Source: Nonomuraea africana
GTDB taxonomy: Bacteria > Actinomycetota > Actinomycetes > Streptosporangiales > Streptosporangiaceae
Reading direction: 5' to 3'
Assembly: GCF_014873535.1 (NCBI RefSeq)
Contig: NZ_JADBEF010000001.1
Location: forward strand, 8,804,001 to 8,868,000
Length of the DNA stretch: 64,000 nt
Shown here: positions 1 through 10,381 of the stretch, piece after piece
How positions within the stretch are numbered: position 1 is the first letter of the stretch
Layout of the letters: each line of letters begins with the position of its first letter
The notes under the pieces: model-generated
What the model saw: the letters and a program-made list of their open reading frames with translations, nothing else
Told to the model about the DNA's origin: nothing
Database searches by the model: none
Made by a program: the position numbers and the translations under genes

Positions 1-1
1 C

Positions 2-31
2 TCCATCACGGAGATGCCCGCTTTCGCTTGA
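2..31 (+). CDS. possible 3' end of an upstream CDS
   Basis: An open frame enters from the left edge and ends at TGA 29-31, reading S-I-T-E-M-P-A-F-A-stop. A strong hairpin starts six bases later, as expected for the end of a transcription unit. Only nine codons are visible, so no product can be named and the call rests on position and the following terminator. Confidence 0.3.
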   Translation, partial: SITEMPAFA

Positions 32-36
32 GACGG

Positions 37-58
37 GCCCGGGCGCTCCCGCCCGGGC
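37..58 (+). terminator. GC-rich stem-loop terminator candidate
   Basis: A perfect 9-bp stem (GCCCGGGCG 37-45 with CGCCCGGGC 50-58) closes a 4-nt CTCC loop. It follows the possible stop codon at 29-31. The U-tract is poor, which is common for actinobacterial terminators. Confidence 0.5.
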
Positions 59-425
59 GCTCTGCTTGGGAACCGCCCCCTGAAGCGCTCCCACGAAGCT
101 TCTCCCGCGAGGTGCTCTCAGGAGAGCCTTCCGAGAAGCGCTCCGGGACTTCCGGCTCTCAGGACACCGGTTGAGATCTTCTTCCGAATGGCCTCCCTCC
201 ACAGAGACCTGTCACCAGGGGTATCCCGCCAAGGCGACCTCTTACGCGGGGTCACCCGCCAAGGCGGCCTGGCGCAACGGAGACCTGCGGACAGCGGAGA
301 CCCGTCGCCGGGTGCCCTTCCCCTTCGGGTCGCCTCCCGCCCGCGGTGGGGCCCATAGGGGAGTCGAGGGGTCGACAGCGGGGTGGCGAGAGGTGTCAAT
401 GGGGGGAACGAAGGGAGAGCGAACG
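59..425. other. intergenic region with a short direct repeat
   Basis: No convincing gene is seen here. Two near-identical 22-bp segments (219-240 and 249-270, period 30) each hold a CCGCC-AA-GGCGG hairpin core. Open frames exist on both strands but look like GC-rich composition artefacts. Confidence 0.4.
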
Positions 426-890
426 ATGCGCGAACCTCACCCCACCCTCCAGCGACTGGATGCCCTCGTCGGCGAATGGGAGATCTGGGTGGCCCTCGAC
501 CCCCAGCCCACCGCCGGTGGCAGAGCCGTGATGGAGTGGACGGCGGACGGCGGCTTCCTGGTCCAGCGCACGGACGCCGACCTCGCCGAGGACACCCCGC
601 CGGAATGGCGGGCCAACTGGCCGTTCCCGGTCACCGCGATCATCGGGCTGGACGACGCGTCGGAGGAGTTCACCATGCTCTACGCCGACAGCCGAGGCGT
701 CCACCGCGTCTACCGGATGACCTTCGACGACGGCGTGTGGCGGATCTGGCGTGCGGCGCCCGGCTTCCACCAGCGGTTCACCGGTACCCTCAGCGAGGAC
801 GGCGCGACCATCGCCTGCGCCTGGGAGCTGTCCCGTGACGGAACGTCATGGGAGCATGATTTCGACCTTACGTACAAGAAGGTCAAGTAG
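426..890 (+). CDS. DUF1579-like small soluble protein
   Basis: A 154-residue cytosolic protein with no signal peptide or membrane segment. It opens with a pattern typical of DUF1579-like or FABP-like beta-barrel proteins (HPTLQRLDALVGEWEI, about residues 4-19) and continues as alternating beta strands with W-rich ends (WRIWRAAPGF). Such proteins resemble small lipid- or heme-binding barrels, but no ligand can be read from the sequence. The ATG at 426 is preceded by a purine-rich AAGGGAG about 8 nt upstream. The same frame is open further upstream, to about 171, but that stretch is repeat-rich and lacks protein-like composition. Function unknown. Confidence 0.8.
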   Translation: MREPHPTLQRLDALVGEWEIWVALDPQPTAGGRAVMEWTADGGFLVQRTDADLAEDTPPEWRANWPFPVTAIIGLDDASEEFTMLYADSRGVHRVYRMTFDDGVWRIWRAAPGFHQRFTGTLSEDGATIACAWELSRDGTSWEHDFDLTYKKVK

Positions 891-985
891 GGCAGGCGTA
901 TCGAGTGGGTATCGGGCGGCATGCCAGGTGACACGTGGTGACATAGTGGGTCGAGTCTGATCATTATCTCGACAGGAGGTCCCCG

Positions 986-2341
986 GTGGCGTCCAGACTC
1001 GGCCGTGTGCTCGTGCTGGCTGGTACGGCCCTGACTCTTGTGGCGGCCACGATGCCGGCACAGGCGGAGTCAGCCGACAAGATTCTCAAGAGCGCCAACG
1101 TCGAGCACGTGGCGAACCTGCCCAAGAAGGGCGCGTTCACCGGCCCGGACGCGTTCAACTCGGACCTGGCCTTCCAGGGCGACTACGCCTACCAGGGCAA
1201 CTACAACGGTTTCACGATCTACGACATCAAGAATCCGGCGCAGCCCAAGGCGGTCAGCCAGGTGGCCTGCGAGGGCGCGCAGAACGACATCTCGGTCAAG
1301 GGCGACCTGCTCTTCCTGTCGGTCGACGATCCGCGCGACGACGACTCCTGCAAGAGCGACTACGGCTCGCCCACGAGCAAGAAGTCGTGGGAGGGCATCA
1401 GGATCTTCGACATCAGCGACAAGGCGCGGCCGAAGTACATCAAGGCGGTCGAGACGGCCTGCGGGTCGCACACGCACACCCTCGTGCCGGACAAGTCGGG
1501 CAAGTCGGTCTACCTGTATGTCTCGTCGTACATGCCGGCGGACATCTACCCCGAGTGCAAGCCGCCGCACGACCGCATCTCAATCGTCAAGGTGCCGCTG
1601 AACAAGCCGACGGACGCGAAGGTCGTCTCGCGGCCCGTGCTCTTCCCCGAGGGCGGCAACGAGCAGCAGAGCGGCCTGCTCCTGCCCACCAGCGGCTGCC
1701 ACGACATCACGGTCTACCCCTCCAAGAACCTGGCCGCGGGCGCCTGCATGGGTGACGGCGTGCTGATGGACATCTCCGACCGCGAGCGGCCCAAGGTCAC
1801 CGCGACCGTGACCGACGAGAACTTCGCCTTCTGGCACTCGGCGACCTTCAACAACGCGGGAACGAAGGTGGTCTTCACCGACGAGCTCGGCGGCGGCGCG
1901 TCGGCCACCTGCAACGCGACGATCGGGCCCGAGCGGGGCGCGGACGCCATCTTCGACATCGTGGACGGCGAACTGGTGCACAAGGCCTACTACAAGATCG
2001 GCAGGCACCAGCAGTCGTCGGAGAACTGCGTCGCGCACAACGGCTCGCTGATCCCGGTCAAGGGCAAGGACATCATGGTGCAGGCGTGGTACCAGGGCGG
2101 GGTCTCGATCTGGGACTTCACCGACTCCGCGGCGCCCAAGGAGATCGGCTACTTCGACAGGGGCCCGCTGAAGCCGCGCAACATCGCGGGGTCGTGGTCG
2201 GCGTACTACTACAACGGCCACATCTACAGCAGCGACATCCAGCAGGGCTTCGACGTGCTGCGGATCTCCGACAAGCTGACGGACCCCGCGGCCAAGGTGC
2301 GGCTGAGCGTCCTGAACACCCAGACGCAGCTGCCGTTCTGA
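986..2341 (+). CDS. secreted LVIVD-repeat beta-propeller protein
   Basis: A 451-residue exported protein. Residues 1-28 form a Sec signal peptide (RLGR, hydrophobic core, cleavage near AQA-ES). The mature part has repeated strand motifs such as GFTIYDIKN, GIRIFDISD, GVLMDISD, GVSIWDFTD and GFDVLRISD, the signature of LVIVD repeats that build a beta-propeller. Several Cys residues (ACEGA, DSCKS, ACGS, PECK, SGCHD, GACMGD) suggest disulfides. GTG 986 is chosen because a perfect AGGAGGT sits at 974-980. It is a single-gene unit convergent with the RDD gene and separated from it by a strong hairpin. The ligand is unknown; a surface or binding role is inference. Confidence 0.85.
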   Translation: MASRLGRVLVLAGTALTLVAATMPAQAESADKILKSANVEHVANLPKKGAFTGPDAFNSDLAFQGDYAYQGNYNGFTIYDIKNPAQPKAVSQVACEGAQNDISVKGDLLFLSVDDPRDDDSCKSDYGSPTSKKSWEGIRIFDISDKARPKYIKAVETACGSHTHTLVPDKSGKSVYLYVSSYMPADIYPECKPPHDRISIVKVPLNKPTDAKVVSRPVLFPEGGNEQQSGLLLPTSGCHDITVYPSKNLAAGACMGDGVLMDISDRERPKVTATVTDENFAFWHSATFNNAGTKVVFTDELGGGASATCNATIGPERGADAIFDIVDGELVHKAYYKIGRHQQSSENCVAHNGSLIPVKGKDIMVQAWYQGGVSIWDFTDSAAPKEIGYFDRGPLKPRNIAGSWSAYYYNGHIYSSDIQQGFDVLRISDKLTDPAAKVRLSVLNTQTQLPF

Positions 2342-2348
2342 CGTAGGA

Positions 2349-2380
2349 CCGCGCGCCGCCTCGAAGCGGGCGGCGCGCGG
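2349..2380. terminator. bidirectional terminator between convergent genes
   Basis: A 12-bp perfect stem (2349-2360 with 2369-2380) has an 8-nt loop. It sits 7 bp after the LVIVD gene stop and touches the stop codon of the convergent RDD gene, so it can serve both. Confidence 0.75.
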
Positions 2381-2381
2381 C

Positions 2382-3305
2382 TCACTGTGGAGGCGCGAAC
2401 CCGCCCGGCGTGGTGCGCGGGGCGGAGGCCGGCGGAGCCGGCTGCTGCGGGGAAGGCTGTGGGGGAGCGGCCTGCGGGGCATGGGGCTGAGCGTACGGCC
2501 GGCCGTACGGCGCGGGTGGGGGGTGTGGCCCGGCCTGTGGACGAACGCCGTGGCCGGGCCCGGCCTGTGGATAACGTGCCTGGTCCCGCCGCCGGCGCTC
2601 GGCCAGCACCGCGCTCAGATAGGCGTGTGCGGGCACCCCGGGCGGCGGCGGGGGCGTCACGTACGCCGCCACCTGCGTGGCGATGCGCACCCCCATCTCG
2701 TGCTGGACGGCGGGCGACAGGTCGTGCCACCGCATCAGGTACTGCCGGGCCGCCCCTGCCACCTCTGCGGGCAGCTGCGAGAGCTCCAGCGTGCGAGCCC
2801 ATCCCTCGAGAGCGGGAGGCATCATCACGGGCTGGGACATCCCGCTCGGCCCCCGCTCGGAGATCACGATCGTCCCCGCGAACACGTCACCCAGCCGCTT
2901 GCCGCGCTGCGAGATCAGCGAGGCGATGAGCGCGGGCGCGCCGAAGAAGGTCCAGAATTCCAGCACCCCCGCCAGCCCCCTGAACAGCGCCTGCCTGAAC
3001 CGTTCGGGGCCGCCGTCGTCGCTCACGACCCGCAGTCCGAGGGCCAGCTTGCCGAGGCTGCGCCCCCGCGTCGCCGTCTCGAAGATGACGGGATAGCCGG
3101 CTATCACCAGCACGCTGATCAGGATCGACACCGCGGCGGCCAGGGCGGGATCGGAGATGACCGAGGAGTAGCCGACCGCGAGGAAGACGCCGACCATCAG
3201 CACGACCTGCACGAGCATGTCGATCATCAGCGCTACGGCTCGGATGGGCGGCTGGGCCACCCTGACCTCGACGACGACCGCGTCGCCTGTTACCACCTCG
3301 GACAT
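2382..3305 (-). CDS. RDD family membrane protein
   Basis: A 307-residue protein. Residues about 20-150 form an RDD domain: the N-terminal helix has the RAVALMIDM motif (R and D conserved), followed by hydrophobic segments and the GRSLGKLALGLRVV motif typical of the family. The C-terminal third is a cytosolic Pro/Gln/Ala-rich tail (about 215-307), likely disordered. RDD proteins are polytopic membrane proteins of poorly known function. It is divergent from the SpoIIM-like gene with only 28 bp between starts, a pairing often found next to DUF58/MoxR clusters in actinobacteria, so a role in the same membrane-linked system is plausible. Confidence 0.9.
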   Translation of the reverse strand: MSEVVTGDAVVVEVRVAQPPIRAVALMIDMLVQVVLMVGVFLAVGYSSVISDPALAAAVSILISVLVIAGYPVIFETATRGRSLGKLALGLRVVSDDGGPERFRQALFRGLAGVLEFWTFFGAPALIASLISQRGKRLGDVFAGTIVISERGPSGMSQPVMMPPALEGWARTLELSQLPAEVAGAARQYLMRWHDLSPAVQHEMGVRIATQVAAYVTPPPPPGVPAHAYLSAVLAERRRRDQARYPQAGPGHGVRPQAGPHPPPAPYGRPYAQPHAPQAAPPQPSPQQPAPPASAPRTTPGGFAPPQ

Positions 3306-3333
3306 AAGGGGAGCCTAGTGCCAGAATGTCCCG

Positions 3334-4326
3334 GTGGACATTGACGCCTTCGTCGCCGCGCACCGCCCCGCGTGGGATCGACTCGACCACCTGGTACGGC
3401 GGCGCAGGTCGCTGACGGGCGCGGAGGTCGACGAGCTGGTCGAGCTCTACCAGCGCGTCTCGACCCACCTGTCCATCGTGCGCTCGGGCACGCAGGACGC
3501 GGTCCTCGTCGGCAGGCTGTCCGCGCTGGTGGCGAGAGCGCGCTCGGCGGTGACCGGCGCGCACGCGCCCGCGTGGCGCGATGTCGTCAGGTTCTTCACC
3601 GTGTCGTTCCCCGTCGTGGCCTACCGCGCCCGGTGGTGGTGGCTGATCAGCGCCCTGGCCTTTGTGGCGGTCTCGTGGATCATGGGCGCGTGGGTGGCGG
3701 GCAACCCCGAGGTCCAGGCCGCCGTGGGCACCCCGGAGGAGATCAGGCAGCTGGTCGAGCACGACTTCGCCGACTACTACTCGGAGAACCCGGCCGCCTC
3801 GTTCGCCAGCAGGGTGTGGATCAACAACGCCTGGCTCTCCATGCAGGTCATCGTGTTCGCGATCTTCCTGGGCCTGCCGATCCCCTGGATCCTGTTCCAG
3901 AACGCCGCCAACGTGGGCGTCTCCGGCGGTCTGATGGCGTCGCGCGACAAGCTCGACATCTTCTTCGGCCTGATCCTGCCGCACGGCCTGCTGGAGCTCA
4001 CGGCGGTCTTCCTGGCCGCGGCGGTCGGCATGCGGCTCGGCTGGACGGTCATCGTGCCAGGGCCGCGCCGCAGGGTCGACGCGCTGGCCGAGCAGGGCAG
4101 GGCGGTCATCAGCGTGGCGATCGGGCTGGTCCTGGTGCTGTTCGTGTCCGGCCTGATCGAGGCGCTCGTCACGCCCTCGGGGCTGCCGACATGGGCGCGC
4201 CTGAGCATCGGGGTGATCGCCGAGGTGGCCTTCATCGCCTATGTCGTCCACTTCGGCAGGAAGGCCTACCGAGAGGGCGAGACGGGCGACCTCGAAAGGG
4301 CGCCCGACGTGGTGCCGACGAACTAG
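3334..4326 (+). CDS. stage II sporulation protein M (SpoIIM/DUF95) family membrane protein
   Basis: A 330-residue polytopic membrane protein of the SpoIIM/DUF95 family. The first 100 residues are a soluble helical region (DAFVAAHRPAWDRLDHL). They are followed by about five hydrophobic segments, including WWWLISALAFVAVSWIMGAW and MQVIVFAIFLGLPIPW, and the family motif F-x-N-N (WINNAWLSM). The GTG start gives the conserved VDIDAFVAAH opening. Its stop codon overlaps that of the convergent DUF58 gene (TAG on both strands at 4323-4326). In Bacillus, SpoIIM acts in engulfment; in actinobacteria these proteins accompany MoxR-DUF58 operons and their function is unknown. Confidence 0.88.
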   Translation: MDIDAFVAAHRPAWDRLDHLVRRRRSLTGAEVDELVELYQRVSTHLSIVRSGTQDAVLVGRLSALVARARSAVTGAHAPAWRDVVRFFTVSFPVVAYRARWWWLISALAFVAVSWIMGAWVAGNPEVQAAVGTPEEIRQLVEHDFADYYSENPAASFASRVWINNAWLSMQVIVFAIFLGLPIPWILFQNAANVGVSGGLMASRDKLDIFFGLILPHGLLELTAVFLAAAVGMRLGWTVIVPGPRRRVDALAEQGRAVISVAIGLVLVLFVSGLIEALVTPSGLPTWARLSIGVIAEVAFIAYVVHFGRKAYREGETGDLERAPDVVPTN

Positions 4327-5620
4327 AGCCGCCCCGCGGCCTTCAGCGCCAGGTACGCGTCGGCGAGCGCGGGCGCGAAGTCCTCGGGCAGCGCGTCCAC
4401 GACCTCGACGCCGTGCCCGCGCAGCCGAGCGGTGATGCGCCTGCGCTCGGCGACGGAGCGCTCGGCCGCCGCGGCGTCGTAGACCTGCTCCGCCGTCCCC
4501 CTGCCCGCCGCCATGGCCGCGACCAGCGGGTCGGAGACGCCGGCCACCAGCAGCAGGTGCCGCGACGACAGCTGGGGCAGCACCGGCAGCAGCCCCTCCT
4601 CGAGGGCCGCGGAGTTGAGGTCGGTCAGCAGGATCACCAGCGCCCTGCGCTTGGCCCTGGCCAGGATCGCGGCCGCCATACCCGGCGCGTCGGACTCGAC
4701 CAGCGAGGCCTCGACCGGCGCCATGACGTTCACCAGCGCCGACAGCAGCTCGGTGCGCGAGGCGCCCGACACCCAGGCGCGCACCGCCCTGTCGTAGGCG
4801 AGGAAGTCGACCTGGTCACCGGCCTTGGCGGCGAGCGCGGCCAGCAGCAACGCGGCGTCCATGGACCAGTCCAGCCTGGGCCATCCCGTTCCCACGCGCC
4901 CCGCGGACGTGCGCCCCGTGTCGAGCACGATCAGCACGCGCCGGTCCCTCTCGGGCCGCCAGGTCCGCACCACCACGTCGTTGCGGCGGGCCGTGGCACG
5001 CCAGTCGATGGAGCGCACGTCGTCGCCCACCACGTACTCCCGCAGCGAGTCGAACTCCGTGCCCTGCCCTCTGACCAGCGCGGGATGGTTGCCCTCGAGC
5101 TCCCGCAGCCGCGACAGGCGCGAGGGGAGGTGCTTGCGGGACAGGAAGGGCGGCAGCACCCGCACCGTCCACGGCACGCTGTGGCCGCCCTGACGCGCGG
5201 CCAGCCCGAGAGGCCCGAAGGCCCGTACGGTGACCGCCTCCGACGACCTGTCCCCGCGCCGCGTGGGCTTCAGCTCGAACACCAGCCGGCGCCGCTCGCC
5301 CGCAGGCACGTCGATGGGCACCGTCCTGGGCGACAGCCCGGCCGAGGGCTGCCACGCGTCGCGCAGCACACCGCGCACCCGCCGAGGACCGGGATTCTCC
5401 ACGACCAGCTCGACCGTGGCCGTCTCGCCCAGCCGTACCGAGGCGGCCCCTGAGCGGGTGAACCGCAGCGGTCGCACCGACCCCGCGAACAGCAGGTCCA
5501 CCACGATGGCGGCGGCCAGCAGCAGGCAGCCCGCGAGCACCGCGTAGCCGGGCTGCGGCACGAACAGCACCACCACGATCCACAGGGCCGCGACCAGCCC
5601 CGCCCGCCCGGTCAGCGCCA

Positions 5621-5621
<1 letters not shown>
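4323..5621 (-). CDS. DUF58 domain-containing protein
   Basis: A 432-residue protein. Two N-terminal membrane helices (about 5-45: LVAALWIVVVLFV and AVLAGCLLLAA) precede a beta-sandwich region and then the DUF58 / vWA-like domain, marked by DDVRSIDWRATARRNDVVVR and VLIVLDTGRTS (MIDAS-type DxGxS). DUF58 proteins are the usual partners of MoxR AAA ATPases, thought to couple ATP-driven remodelling to envelope or metal-cofactor processes; this is family knowledge, not shown here. The ATG (5621-5619) overlaps the MoxR stop as ATGA. It is the last gene of the five-gene minus-strand operon starting at 9474. Confidence 0.9.
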
Positions 5622-6590
<969 letters not shown>

Positions 6591-6601
<11 letters not shown>

Positions 6602-7712
6602 GAACCTGCCTCTCGATCTCGTCCAAGTATCCGGCCAGGGCCACGAGACCCGCGTCGTCGGCCGGGGGCGGGCCGTACAGCGCGGCGCCGAGGTGGCCCG
6701 GTTCCAGCCCCGTGCGTGCGGCGAGCGCCGCCACGACCTCGTCGGCACCAGGCTGCCCGCCCAGCCCCAGCCGGGGCGTCAGCCGGTCGAGGGCGCCGCC
6801 ACGCAGCGCCTCCGCGGCCTGGACGCGGGCCCTGCGGGCGCGGTAGAGCCGTCCTCTGCCCTCCACGGTCTCGGCCGCCCTGACCACCACGGGCAGCCGC
6901 TCGGCCACCACGGGCCCGAGCCGCCTGCCCTGCCAGAGCGCGACCACCACGACCGCGATGGCGGCCATGAGCACCGCCCACGGAACGTTGTCGGGCATGA
7001 GCTCCCCGATGCTCCTGCCTCCCGGGCCCGCCAGCTGGTCGTCGCCAGGCCGCGGCGGCGCGGGCACCAGCCAGGTGACGGCCTTGCGGGAGCCGAGCAG
7101 GTTCAGCGCGAGCGCGGCGTTGCCGTCCTCGGCCAGGCGCTGGTTGGTCATGAACTCACCGCTGCCGAGCACGGTGACCGTACCGGCCACCGCGAGGGAG
7201 CCCGCGTAGCAGGAGTCACCGCTCGCCTTGAAGGTCAGACCGCCCAGGTAGGCGCTGCCCGCGGCGCGGGCGGCGGGCAGGCGGCAGCCGGGCTCGCGCG
7301 AGCGCAGGCGCGCCTGCCCGTCGTGCTCGACGGCGGGGGCCAGCACGTCGAGGTACGGCTGGTCGCCCACGACCACGAGGTCGCCGGAGATGTCGGCGAG
7401 CCGTTCGGCCTCGCTGTAGTCGCCGTTCCACGGCGCGCCGACCAGCAGGAGACGGTCGCCTTCACGGGCCAGGGACTCGGCGGTGGCCACCGAGTCCACC
7501 CTGTCGACGCGCACGCCCCTGTCGCGCAGCAGCTCGGCCAGCGCCCTCGAGCCGCGCAGCGAGGTGTCGTCGGGGTCGAGGTAGCGGCCCTGATCGCCGC
7601 CGGCGAGCAGCGCGCCGAACACCGCGGTCGCCACGACGAGCAGCGCGACCGCCACGGTCGCCCTGCTCCGCCGCCACAGGCCCGCCGCCGTGGGAGAGGT
7701 CGAGACGCTCAC
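6591..7712 (-). CDS. DUF4350 domain-containing membrane protein
   Basis: A 373-residue protein with an N-terminal membrane helix (ATVAVALLVVATAVFGALL, about 18-36), an extracytoplasmic DUF4350 domain (YLDPDDTSLRGSRALAELLRDRGVRV; a GATase-like fold in the family) and a second helix near residues 245-262 (WAVLMAAIAVVVVALW), followed by a cytosolic tail. The GTG at 7712 overlaps the DUF4129 stop (GTGA) and its own end overlaps the MoxR start. Together these form the membrane part of the MoxR-DUF58 operon. Function unknown. Confidence 0.88.
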
Positions 7713-8314
7713 AGCGCCACCGGCCTGGCCAGGCGGAGCCGTTCGTCGAGGTCGCGCAGCATCGCGTACGCGGCGGGACTTCCCGGCACGCCGCCGTAGG
7801 TGACGTCGTCGAAGGCGCGCGCCGCCGCGGCCAGCTCCTCGGCGAAGGGCGGCAGCGACCTGCCCGCCTCCGCGGCCAGCTCGTCGGCGGTCTTGCCGGG
7901 CAGGCCGTCGATCAGCGCCCTGTCCTGCAGGTCGCGGGCGATCGCGCGGAGCCGTTCCTGGACGGCCTCGGCCCAGCGGCCCTCCGCCGCCAGCCGTTCG
8001 GCCGCCTGCCGGTGCTCGGCGGCGATCATCGCCCTGCCGCCGAACAGGTCGCCGGGCACGGCCGTCCTGGCGCGGGCCGACCTGCGCGCCAGCCAGGCCG
8101 GCACCGTGACGAGCACGACGACGACCAGGACGAGCAGCAGCGCGGCGAGGAGCGCGCCGACGGGGCTGCCGCCGGGGGCGAAGTCGATCAGGTCGCCGAG
8201 GAGCTGCTGGAAGGTGCGGTAGAGCCGGTCGAGCAGCGACTCGCGGGCGTAGCCCGGCTTGGCCAGCTCCTCGGCCGCCCTGCGCTGCGCCTCCTCACGT
8301 CCCAGAGGGGTCAC
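7709..8314 (-). CDS. DUF4129 domain-containing membrane protein
   Basis: A 201-residue protein with one membrane helix (VGALLAALLLVLVVVVLVTV) and a C-terminal DUF4129 domain (EAVQERLRAIARDLQDRALIDGLPGKTADEL, then AFDDVTYGG), the conserved helical bundle with R/D and Y positions. The start was set at GTG 8314 because it overlaps the stop of the upstream gene (GTGA) and matches family length; the open frame further upstream runs over the neighbouring gene. DUF4129 proteins occur with transglutaminase or DUF58/MoxR genes. Role unknown. Confidence 0.85.
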   Translation of the reverse strand: MTPLGREEAQRRAAEELAKPGYARESLLDRLYRTFQQLLGDLIDFAPGGSPVGALLAALLLVLVVVVLVTVPAWLARRSARARTAVPGDLFGGRAMIAAEHRQAAERLAAEGRWAEAVQERLRAIARDLQDRALIDGLPGKTADELAAEAGRSLPPFAEELAAAARAFDDVTYGGVPGSPAAYAMLRDLDERLRLARPVAL

Positions 8315-9474
8315 GGCCTGCGGGCGTTCGACGGATGCCAGAGCTCGTCGGCCGTGGCGTGCACCCAGCCCTGCCGCTGCTGTTCGAGGGCGGCGGTCTG
8401 CAGGACCAGGTCGAAGGCCTCGCTGCGCATCCGCCTGTCGGTGTAGAGCAGCCCCGCCACGCCCGCCTGGAGCGGGTAGGTGAGCATCGCGCCGAGCGTG
8501 GTGCCGATGGCGAGGACCACGGCGACCGCGACGGTCGCGCCTGTCGACCCGCCGCTCAGCACGCTCACCACGCCGGCGATGAGCCCGAAGGGGAAGCTGA
8601 TGATCATGCTGACCACCGAGGCGATGACCGTGGTGAGCAGGAGGATGCCGAACACCCGCCAGAAGTCGCCGGTCACCAGCCGCCACGAGCGGCGCATCGC
8701 CTGCACGGGGCCGAGCCCCTCCAGCACCACGATGGGAGCGGCGAAGGCGAAGCGCGTGTTGACGACCAGCGCGTAGGCGATGTAGGCGAACACGAAGAGC
8801 AGGCCGAGGCCGACCGCCGGCCCCGCCTGCCCGCCCGACGCGACGGCGATGACGACCAACACGAGCGGGATGAGCGGCAGCAGGAGGAGCCCGATGACGA
8901 TGAAGGCCACCCCGAACAGCGCGGGCACCCGCGCGGAGACCAGCCGCCAGGCCTCGCCCGCGGTGATCTTCCCGCCGAAGACGGCCCTGCCGAGGATTCT
9001 GATGAGGATGCCGGTCAGGATCGTGACCGCCGCCAGGCTGACCACCGACGAGATGGCCGTCGGCACGTACTGGGCGACGGCCCCGCTCTCCAGCGCCGTC
9101 GGGTCGGCCGTCGGGTTGGTCAGGCTGCCGCCGATGGCGCTGAGGTTCAGCGCCTGCCCGATCGAGACCGGCACCGCGGCGATGGCCGCCACGATCGCCG
9201 ACAGGCCGAGCACCGCTTTGGGGTTGGACCTGATGAGCTTGATGGTGCCGTCGTAGATGTCGCCGAGGCCGAGCGGGCGCAGCGGGATGATTCCCGGCCG
9301 CAGCGCGGGCGGCGGGACGTAGCCGTAGCCCTGCTGGCCGTAGGGGGGCTGGGGCGGAACAGGTTGCTGCCACGCTGACGGGTGCGGACCGCCGCTGTAG
9401 GGGGATCCGGGGGCCCGGTAGGGCGGAGGCTGCTCAGCCGACCAGCCGGGCGGCGTCTCGTGACCGTCTGACAT
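8311..9474 (-). CDS. glycerophosphoryl diester phosphodiesterase membrane-domain family protein
   Basis: A 387-residue polytopic membrane protein. Residues 1-75 are a Pro/Gly/Tyr-rich cytosolic tail (PPYRAPGSPYSGG, PYGQQGYG). The GPDPase membrane domain starts at about residue 80 with the motif RPLGLGDIYDGTIKLIRSNP and continues with roughly six hydrophobic segments. No catalytic GDPD domain is present; it is the membrane-anchor type only. ATG 9474 was chosen over an in-frame codon 81 bp upstream because the MSDGHETPPGW opening is typical. It is the first gene of the DUF4129/DUF4350/MoxR/DUF58 operon and is transcribed divergently from mtrA. Confidence 0.85.
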   Translation of the reverse strand: MSDGHETPPGWSAEQPPPYRAPGSPYSGGPHPSAWQQPVPPQPPYGQQGYGYVPPPALRPGIIPLRPLGLGDIYDGTIKLIRSNPKAVLGLSAIVAAIAAVPVSIGQALNLSAIGGSLTNPTADPTALESGAVAQYVPTAISSVVSLAAVTILTGILIRILGRAVFGGKITAGEAWRLVSARVPALFGVAFIVIGLLLLPLIPLVLVVIAVASGGQAGPAVGLGLLFVFAYIAYALVVNTRFAFAAPIVVLEGLGPVQAMRRSWRLVTGDFWRVFGILLLTTVIASVVSMIISFPFGLIAGVVSVLSGGSTGATVAVAVVLAIGTTLGAMLTYPLQAGVAGLLYTDRRMRSEAFDLVLQTAALEQQRQGWVHATADELWHPSNARRP

Positions 9475-9560
9475 ATACCAATCCTGGCACGGTGGGCGAC
9501 TCATTGGTGTAGTCGGAGTACGGGGATGGTCGAAACACGCGATTGTCTTGCACACTGAGA

Positions 9561-9588
9561 TTGCGGGCGGTGCAGGGGAGTCTAAAAT
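9561..9588 (+). promoter_or_regulatory. candidate mtrA promoter
   Basis: TTGCGG (9561-9566) and TAAAAT (9583-9588) are separated by 16 bp in the divergent region upstream of mtrA. This matches a housekeeping sigma promoter and would give a leader of roughly 95 nt. The assignment is by consensus only. Confidence 0.4.
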
Positions 9589-9689
9589 TCGGCTTTCGAT
9601 GGTCTGATGGTTATGTCAGGAGCCTGGCAAGGGTAACCTTCAGCAACCGTGCGGGTATGTCCCACAATGCGTAGAACGAATGAGGGGCC

Positions 9690-10367
9690 ATGAAAGGACG
9701 CGTGCTGGTCGTCGACGACGACGCCGCTCTCGCCGAGATGCTCGGCATCGTGCTGAGGGGTGAAGGTTTCGAACCATCCTTCGTCTCCGACGGCGACAAG
9801 GCCCTCGACGCGTTCCGGGATACGCGCCCGGATCTGGTTCTGCTCGACCTGATGCTGCCGGGGGCGGACGGCATCGACGTGGCGCGCAGGATCAGGGCGG
9901 AGTCGGGGGTGCCCATCGTCATGCTCACCGCCAAGAGCGACACGATCGACGTCGTGCTCGGCCTCGAGTCGGGCGCCGACGACTACATCGTCAAGCCGTT
10001 CAAGCCCAAGGAGCTCGTGGCCAGGGTGCGGGCCCGGCTGCGCCGTACCGACGAGCCGACCCCCGAGATCCTGCAGATCGGCGACATCACCATCGACGTC
10101 GCGGGCCACTCGGTCAAGCGCGGCGAGGAGACCATCAACCTCACCCCGCTCGAGTTCGACCTGCTCGTCGCGCTGGCCCGCAAGCCGCGCCAGGTCTTCA
10201 CCCGAGAGGTGCTCCTCGAGCAGGTCTGGGGTTACCGCCACGCGGCCGACACCCGCCTGGTCAACGTGCACGTCCAGCGGCTGCGCGCCAAGATCGAGAA
10301 GGACCCCGAGCACCCGGAGATCGTGGTCACGGTCCGTGGCGTGGGTTACAAAGCCGGCCCGGCCTGA
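9690..10367 (+). CDS. mtrA: response regulator MtrA
   Basis: A 225-residue OmpR-type response regulator. The receiver domain (1-115) has the acidic pair D9/D10, phosphoacceptor D53 (LVLLDLMLPG), T80 and K102. The winged-helix domain (125-222) contains the NLTPLEFDLLVALARKP and RLVNVHVQRLRAKIE recognition elements. It is followed 14 bp later by the sensor kinase mtrB and then lpqB, the diagnostic actinobacterial MtrAB-LpqB order. MtrA controls cell-wall hydrolases, division and, in Streptomyces, development and antibiotic genes. Confidence 0.98.
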   Translation: MKGRVLVVDDDAALAEMLGIVLRGEGFEPSFVSDGDKALDAFRDTRPDLVLLDLMLPGADGIDVARRIRAESGVPIVMLTAKSDTIDVVLGLESGADDYIVKPFKPKELVARVRARLRRTDEPTPEILQIGDITIDVAGHSVKRGEETINLTPLEFDLLVALARKPRQVFTREVLLEQVWGYRHAADTRLVNVHVQRLRAKIEKDPEHPEIVVTVRGVGYKAGPA

Positions 10368-10381
10368 GCCTTTCCTTTCTC